Part shown: piece after piece, positions 59,081-64,000 of the stretch
Position numbering within the stretch: position 1 is the stretch's first letter
How the letters are laid out: the number at the start of each line of letters is the position of its first letter
NCBI RefSeq assembly: GCF_002813445.1
Contig: NZ_PHHD01000001.1
Coordinates: 3,720,001-3,784,000, forward strand
Direction of reading: 5' to 3'
DNA from: Pseudomonas tolaasii NCPPB 2192
GTDB taxonomy: Bacteria > Pseudomonadota > Gammaproteobacteria > Pseudomonadales > Pseudomonadaceae
DNA: 64,000 nucleotides
Position numbers and translations under genes: made by a program
The notes under the pieces: generated by a model
Seen by the model: only the letters and a program-made list of their open reading frames with translations
What the model was told of the DNA's origin: nothing
The model's database searches: none

Positions 59081-59707
59081 ATGATCACCGTCCACCACCT
59101 CAACAACTCTCGCTCGCAACGCATCCTCTGGCTGCTCGAAGAACTCGGCCTGCCTTACGAAATCAAGCGCTACAGCCGCGATCCGAAAACCAACCTCGCC
59201 CCGGCTGAACTCAAGGCCATCAACCCGCTGGGCAAATCCCCGGTGATTGAAGACGGCTCCCTGGTGTTGATCGAATCCGCCGCCATCATCGACTACCTGA
59301 TCCGCCGCCACGGCCAGGGCCGCCTGCAGCCCGAGCCGAGCACCGCCGCCTATGACAAATACGTGCAATGGCTGCACTTCGCCGAAGGCTCGGCCATGTT
59401 GCCGCTGATGCTCAATCTCTACGTCGGCCGCCTCGGCGACGCAGGCGCGCCGCTGCAACCGCGTATTCAATCGGAAGTGGCCAACTACCTGGGTTATTTG
59501 AACGACGTGCTGGCGGACACCCCGTACCTGTTGGGTGACGAGCTGAGCGGCGCGGATATCCAGCTGAGTTTCATCGGTGAAGTGGCCGGTGCCCAGGGCA
59601 AATTGCAGGCGTATCCGAACCTGGTGGCGTGGGTGAAGCGCTTCCAGGCACGCCCGGCTTACCGCAAGGCGGTGGAGAAGGGCGGCGAGTATGCGTTCGC
59701 GAAGTAG
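59081..59707 (+). CDS. Glutathione S-transferase
   Basis: This 208-residue protein has a thioredoxin-like N-terminal domain (HHLNNSRSQRILWLLEELGL; NPLGKSPVIEDGSLVLIESA) and a helical C-terminal domain ending with DIQLSFIGEVAGAQGKL and a WVKRFQARPAY tail. The active-site Ser is in NNSRSQR. It conjugates glutathione to electrophiles. The ATG at 59081 has GGAG nine bases upstream; an ATG at 59066 overlaps that site. Confidence 0.9.
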   Translation: MITVHHLNNSRSQRILWLLEELGLPYEIKRYSRDPKTNLAPAELKAINPLGKSPVIEDGSLVLIESAAIIDYLIRRHGQGRLQPEPSTAAYDKYVQWLHFAEGSAMLPLMLNLYVGRLGDAGAPLQPRIQSEVANYLGYLNDVLADTPYLLGDELSGADIQLSFIGEVAGAQGKLQAYPNLVAWVKRFQARPAYRKAVEKGGEYAFAK

Positions 59708-59806
59708 GCAGGTTCCGCCAGTGCGGGTATATGCCAAATCCAAAGGCCTTTGAAATTTTTTATTCTTTCCTAAGCTATACCGCGTTCATGCACAGTCCGC
59801 CCTTCC

Positions 59807-59826
59807 AGCGGTGGCCTGCCACCGCT
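59807..59826. promoter_or_regulatory. Perfect hairpin upstream of the ECF sigma gene
   Basis: AGCGGTGG (59807-59814) and CCACCGCT (59819-59826) pair perfectly over a four-base loop, 100 bases after the GST stop and 45 before the sigma start. It could be the GST terminator or sit in the leader of the sigma-factor mRNA. No clear Fur box was recognised in this gap. Confidence 0.4.
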
Positions 59827-59871
59827 TGTCAACCGCCAGGCTGAGTGGCCGTTATTCGCATGGAGCATGCA

Positions 59872-60384
59872 ATGGGTGTGAATCAGAACCCACATTTCGG
59901 TCTGATTGGGCAGATGTTCAAGAGTGACTACAGCTGGCTGTGTACCCGGGTCAGCCGGGCGATGGGTTGCCCGCATGGCGCCCAGGACATCGCGTCGGAA
60001 ACCTTTCTGCGGGTGCTGGCATTGCCGGACCCCGCCAGCATCCGCGAGCCGCGGGCATTATTGACCACCATCGCGCGACGCTTGATGTATGAGGGCTGGC
60101 GCCGCCAGGACCTGGAACGTGCTTACCTGGAAGCACTGGCGCAGGCGCCGATGATGGTTCACCCGTCGCCCGAGGAGCGGTTGCTGCTGATCGAAACCTT
60201 GCTGCAGGTGGACCGCCTGCTCGACGGTTTGTCCGCCAAGGCCAAGGCGGCGTTTTTGTATCACCAGTTGGACGGTCTGACTTACGCGCAAATTGCCGAG
60301 CAATTGCAGGTCTCGGTCAGCCGCGTCCAGCAGTACATGGTCGATGCGTTCAAGCGCTGTTATCTGGCGATGGCGCCGTCATGA
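59872..60384 (+). CDS. FecI-like ECF sigma factor
   Basis: This 170-residue protein has region 2 (YSWLCTRVSRAMGCPHGAQD, IASETFLRVLAL, ALLTTIARRLM) and region 4 (LSAKAKAAFLYHQLDGLTYA, QIAEQLQVSVSRVQQYM) of iron-starvation-type sigma factors. The ATG at 59872 with GGAG six bases upstream is preferred. It overlaps the anti-sigma gene by four bases. It should direct transcription of the TonB-dependent receptor that follows. Confidence 0.9.
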   Translation: MGVNQNPHFGLIGQMFKSDYSWLCTRVSRAMGCPHGAQDIASETFLRVLALPDPASIREPRALLTTIARRLMYEGWRRQDLERAYLEALAQAPMMVHPSPEERLLLIETLLQVDRLLDGLSAKAKAAFLYHQLDGLTYAQIAEQLQVSVSRVQQYMVDAFKRCYLAMAPS

Positions 60385-61334
60385 GTCACAGTGTGCCGGA
60401 TGAGGCGATTATCGACGAGGCCGCGCAGTGGATGGCGCTGTTGCAGTCCGGGCATGCCAGTGCGCAGGAACACACGGCTTTCCGTCGTTGGCGTGAAGGC
60501 GATCCGCGACGAGCCGAAGTCTTCAACATGATGGGCGGCGGCCTGGCCGTGCTGGCCAACGACGAACTGCGCCGCATGCCTCGCGACAGCCTGCTGCACA
60601 CCCTCAACGCGCCGTCGGGCCGGCGCCGCTTCTTGCGCAACACGCTCGCCTTGGTGGGCTTTGTTTCCTTAGCGGGCATTGTCACGCGGCTGTCTGACAC
60701 CTGGTTGCCCTTGGGCGCGTTGCGCACCGGCACCGGCGAGCGCCTGAACCTCACTCTGGAAGATGGCAGTGCATTGACGCTGGATGCGCGCAGCCGGGTG
60801 GTGACGCATTTTGATGCTCGGCAGCGGCTGCTGCAGCTGCTGGATGGCAAGTTGCTGGTGGATGTGTTCAAGGACAGCCTCAGGCCGTTTATTGTCGAGA
60901 CCGAACACGGCCGCATGCGCGCGTTGGGCACGCGTTTTCTGGTGCAGCAGGGCGAGCATCACACCCACATCACAATGCTGCACTCTCAAGTGGAGATCAC
61001 CACACGCGACGGCGCGGTGCAGGTCATCAAAGCCGGCCAGAAAGCCACGTTCAATGCCCAAGGCATCCTCACACTGGAAGCCGCCAGCGGGGGCGAGTCT
61101 TCCTGGACACAGGGGTTGCTGGAAGTACGTGACCGCTCCTTGGGTGAAGTGGTCGAGGCCCTGCGTGACTACCGGCGCGGCATCATTCGCATAAGCCCCG
61201 AGGCGGCGAGCCTCAGGTTGAGCGGGATTTTCCCGCTGGATGACAGCCAAAGCGCGCTGCAATTGCTGGCCAAATCGTTGCCGGTGCAGATCGATTACCA
61301 CAGCCCGTATTGGGTCAGCATCGAGCGTCGATAA
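60381..61334 (+). CDS. FecR-family anti-sigma/sigma regulator
   Basis: This 317-residue protein has the N-terminal cytoplasmic DUF4880-type segment (EAAQWMALLQSGHASAQEHT; FRRWREGDPRRAEVFN), one membrane helix near residue 90 (TLALVGFVSLAGIVT) and a periplasmic FecR domain (RTGTGERLNLTLEDGSALTL; LGTRFLVQQGEHHTHITMLH). It passes the signal from the receptor to the sigma factor. The start overlaps the sigma gene stop (ATGA). Confidence 0.92.
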   Translation: MSHSVPDEAIIDEAAQWMALLQSGHASAQEHTAFRRWREGDPRRAEVFNMMGGGLAVLANDELRRMPRDSLLHTLNAPSGRRRFLRNTLALVGFVSLAGIVTRLSDTWLPLGALRTGTGERLNLTLEDGSALTLDARSRVVTHFDARQRLLQLLDGKLLVDVFKDSLRPFIVETEHGRMRALGTRFLVQQGEHHTHITMLHSQVEITTRDGAVQVIKAGQKATFNAQGILTLEAASGGESSWTQGLLEVRDRSLGEVVEALRDYRRGIIRISPEAASLRLSGIFPLDDSQSALQLLAKSLPVQIDYHSPYWVSIERR

Positions 61335-61524
61335 ATAATTCGCCGGCCCTCTATAAAAAGCCTGGGGTTGTTGCACAAACGGTTGCAGGCAAAGGTTTGT
61401 CTGCCTGCCCGCGTGCTTTCAGGGCGTTATAAACCCATGCTTTTTTAGCCTAACGGCTGCCTATAAAAACCTGTGATCTGTTGTTCAACCCATCAACGGC
61501 ATATCAATGATGGGAACCTCAAGC

Positions 61525-64000
61525 ATGCAATTCAAACACCTCAGTCGAGCATCCCTGGCGGCGCTGTCTTTGGCCATCGGGCTGGCGCTGGCAAGCCATG
61601 GCACGACGGCGCTGGCACAACCGTCGTCAGCCGTTTCGGCGGCCCAGGCCTTTGACTTTGATATCGCCAGCGGGCCACTCGACCAGGCGCTGCTGACCCT
61701 GTCACGCCGCAGCGGGCAGATCATTTCCTTTCAGCAAGACCTGGTGCGAGGCCTCACCAGTGCGCCCGTGCGCGGGGCCTTTACCACCGAGCAAGCGCTG
61801 CAGCAGGCACTGCGCGGTTCGTCTCTTGAGGCGGTGCCGAGCGGCGACGGCGGCTGGACCTTGCGCCGTGCGGCCACAGTGCCGGCGGCTGCGGTCAAGG
61901 TTGCGCCCACGGCGGCAAAAGTGGCGGGGGATGTCGCGCTGGAAAAAGTCGTGGTCACCGGTTCGCGTATTGCCCGTGCCCAGGTCGAAGGACCGTCGCC
62001 GGTCACGGTCATCACGGCTGACGAAGTCACCCGCCGTGGTTACAAGAACGTCTACGACGCCATTGCTTCGCAAACCCAGAATACCGGCATGACCCAGGGC
62101 GAAGACTACGGCAACACGTTCCAGCCCGCCGCCAGCGCCCTCAACCTGCGCGGGTTGGGCCCCAACCACTCGCTGGTGCTGATCAATGGCCGGCGCGTGG
62201 CCGACTACCCCACGGCGTACGACGGCACGGTCAATTTCACCAACCTTGCCAACATCCCGGCGGTGATGATCGAGCGCATCGAAATTCTCAGCAGCGGCGC
62301 CTCGGCCGTGTACGGCTCGGATGCGATTGCCGGGGTGGTGAACATCATCCTCAAAGACAAAATCAGCGGCGTGGATGTCAACCTGCGCGGTGGCGAAGCC
62401 CAGCGCGGCGGCGGTGATAACCAGCGCCTGCAAATCAGCGGTGGTGATACCTGGGGCGATTTTGACGGGGTATTCGGCCTGGAGCTGACCCAGCGCCAGC
62501 CGATCTGGGGCAATCAGCGCGGCTTCATGAGCGACGGCCCGGCGAAGGATGTGGGCTACCGCCGCAACCTCGACAGCGGCGCTTACCTCGGCCCCGGTTG
62601 CGGTGCCTACGGCGGTATCTACAACGGCAAGCTTGGCGGCAGCGGCAACCGTTGCACCACCAACCAGTACTACAACGATTACTGGACCTTGCAGGCGCAG
62701 AAGGAAAACTACGACGGCTATACCCGGGGCACCTGGCACTTCAGCGACACCGGCAAAGTGTTCGCCGACCTGATGTTTGGCTTTGATCACACCCAGAACA
62801 ATACACGCGGGCCGAGCTTCACCTCGCCCGACTTCATCAACCGGAACACCGGCAACCTGGAGCGCTGGTCGCGCAACTTTGCCAGCGAGGAAATCGGCGG
62901 CAAAACCAGCAACAACAGCCAATGGCGCGAAGTGTCCTGGACCGGCACCCTGGGCCTGGAAGACAAGTTCAACAACAGCGACTGGGGGTATCAAATTGCG
63001 GCCAACCGCTCCGAGTACACCAGCGATCGCACCACACGCTACACACCCTTGAGCGGCATCCGGGATTACTTCCTCGGGCCGCAACTCGGCACGCAGGATG
63101 GTCATCCGGTCTTCGCCCCGGACCCTTCGCGTCTGGATCAGCCGTTGACCCCGGAGCAGTGGGACCAGTTTCGCGGCAGCCTGGTGCAGAAGAGTAAATC
63201 GGTCTCGCAAACCTTCAGCGCCAACATCAATGGCGACCTGTTCGAGCTGCCGGCGGGCCCGGTGGGCTTTGCCGGTGTGACGGAAGTGGGGCGTCAGTCC
63301 TACAGCGTTCACGTCGATGACCAGCTCAATGACGGCACGTTTTACAACACCACGCCCGCCTCCAATTCGGGGGGGGCGCGTGACCGCTATGCAGCCGGTG
63401 GCGAGCTGAGCATTCCGCTGACCGATACCTTGCTGGCATCGGCTGCGGGGCGTTGGGACCAGTACAAATTCAGTGGCCGCACCGAGCAACAAAAAACCTA
63501 CAACCTGGGCCTGGAATGGCGCCCGGTCACCAGCCTGCTGCTGCGTGGCAGCTACGGCACCAGCTTTCGCGCCCCCGACCTCAACTATCTCTACCAGGCG
63601 GCTACCAACGGCTACACGCCTGACCAGATCGACTATTACGGTTGCAGCAAAGGCGTAGAAGGGGCGTGTGACCGAGGCCGGGTGGATTACACCCAGACCG
63701 GCAATTCGGACCTCGCCTCCGAGCGTGGCAAGTCCTGGACGTACGGGTTTGTCTGGTCGCCGTCCCATCAGTTCGATTTCTCCGCCGACTTCTGGCGCGT
63801 TGAAATCAAGGACCTGTTGACCACCGTCGACATCAACCGCTTGCTGCAACAGGAAAACCAGTGCCGCAACGGCCAGCTCGACGCGACCACCTGCGCCGAC
63901 GTGTTGGCGCGCATTCAGCGTAACGCCAGCACCGCGGCAGTCGACCCGAACGTGCTGCAACGCGTGCAGGTCAACGCGATCAACGCTGCCAGCGAACGGG
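61525..64000 (+). CDS. TonB-dependent receptor with STN signalling domain, partial
   Basis: The frame is open to the window end, with 825 codons visible. It has a signal peptide (about residues 1-31, ALA), an STN domain (about 38-110: FDFDIASGPLDQALLTLSRR), a plug domain (SPVTVITADEVTRRGYKNVY; LVLINGRRVADYP; GSDAIAGVVNIIL) and β-barrel sequence. The STN domain contacts FecR in the periplasm, which fits the sigma/anti-sigma pair 190 bases upstream. The barrel has a Cys pair (PGCGAYGGIYNG, NRCTTNQ). Ferric siderophore uptake is likely by analogy; a sugar or other ligand is possible. An ATG at 61507 is an alternative start. A 7-bp hairpin (61385-61408) lies in the gap before it. Confidence 0.9.
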   Translation, partial: MQFKHLSRASLAALSLAIGLALASHGTTALAQPSSAVSAAQAFDFDIASGPLDQALLTLSRRSGQIISFQQDLVRGLTSAPVRGAFTTEQALQQALRGSSLEAVPSGDGGWTLRRAATVPAAAVKVAPTAAKVAGDVALEKVVVTGSRIARAQVEGPSPVTVITADEVTRRGYKNVYDAIASQTQNTGMTQGEDYGNTFQPAASALNLRGLGPNHSLVLINGRRVADYPTAYDGTVNFTNLANIPAVMIERIEILSSGASAVYGSDAIAGVVNIILKDKISGVDVNLRGGEAQRGGGDNQRLQISGGDTWGDFDGVFGLELTQRQPIWGNQRGFMSDGPAKDVGYRRNLDSGAYLGPGCGAYGGIYNGKLGGSGNRCTTNQYYNDYWTLQAQKENYDGYTRGTWHFSDTGKVFADLMFGFDHTQNNTRGPSFTSPDFINRNTGNLERWSRNFASEEIGGKTSNNSQWREVSWTGTLGLEDKFNNSDWGYQIAANRSEYTSDRTTRYTPLSGIRDYFLGPQLGTQDGHPVFAPDPSRLDQPLTPEQWDQFRGSLVQKSKSVSQTFSANINGDLFELPAGPVGFAGVTEVGRQSYSVHVDDQLNDGTFYNTTPASNSGGARDRYAAGGELSIPLTDTLLASAAGRWDQYKFSGRTEQQKTYNLGLEWRPVTSLLLRGSYGTSFRAPDLNYLYQAATNGYTPDQIDYYGCSKGVEGACDRGRVDYTQTGNSDLASERGKSWTYGFVWSPSHQFDFSADFWRVEIKDLLTTVDINRLLQQENQCRNGQLDATTCADVLARIQRNASTAAVDPNVLQRVQVNAINAASER

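Noticed and set aside
61702..63960. A 752-codon open frame on the minus strand
   Set aside because: It is antisense to the clear TonB-dependent receptor and has shadow-like Val/Gly/Ala composition.

Overview
The window looks like a chromosomal segment of a Pseudomonas of the fluorescens group. The reasons are a GC-rich, Pseudomonas-like coding style, two families of paired REP palindromes between genes, small genus-typical families (DUF2986, DUF3144, a DUF6124-like protein) and many LysR regulators paired with transporters or enzymes. No rRNA, tRNA, CRISPR array or replication origin was seen.

Bases 1-30.2 kb are ordinary accessory chromosome. In order they hold: the end of an HMW1C/GT41-type glycosyltransferase; a TetR/MFS pair with a shared operator motif; a secreted nuclease; a MarR-isochorismatase-MFS operon; a dispersed palindromic repeat; a YeeE/YedE sulfur-type transporter; 5-oxoprolinase subunits PxpB and PxpC without PxpA; an MHS transporter, cysteine hydrolase and GlxA-type regulator; a GH6 cellulase-like protein; LysR/MFS pairs; a decayed AraC/amidohydrolase locus beside an SDR; the cyanate operon cynR-cynTS; msrA; and an aldo/keto reductase with a divergent AraC regulator.

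Bases 30.2-37.4 kb form an AT-richer island, bounded by a 16-bp-stem terminator hairpin and an IS1182-type element. On the minus strand it carries a tightly packed operon: selD (selenophosphate synthetase), a TauE/SafE permease, an IscS/NifS-type cysteine desulfurase and a DHH/DHHA2 phosphoesterase of the class II pyrophosphatase type. A 97-residue orphan lies upstream. No SelA/SelB, SelU, SenA/SenB or YqeB/YqeC partner is in the window, so this is an orphan-selD module. I consider it the best candidate for an undescribed system.

Bases 37.4-48.2 kb hold a lipoprotein, a DUF6124-like gene with a structured leader region, and a nine-gene catabolic locus around a LysR regulator. The minus arm has a flavin monooxygenase, an AroQ-like protein with altered active-site residues and a RidA protein. 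The plus arm has a fused ABC permease-ATPase, a PhyH-type dioxygenase, a binding protein, a class II aldolase, a DUF1028 protein and an ArgE/M20 deacylase. The substrate is not evident; a modified amino acid is a reasonable guess.

Bases 48.2-64 kb hold an SfnB-like acyl-CoA-dehydrogenase-fold enzyme divergent from a sulfonate-type binding protein, an orphan HTH antitoxin, the glucarate genes gudD-gudP with a divergent GntR regulator, a TrmK-family methyltransferase, a chemoreceptor, a glutathione S-transferase, and a FecI-FecR-type sigma/anti-sigma pair followed by a TonB-dependent receptor with a signalling (STN) domain that runs off the end.
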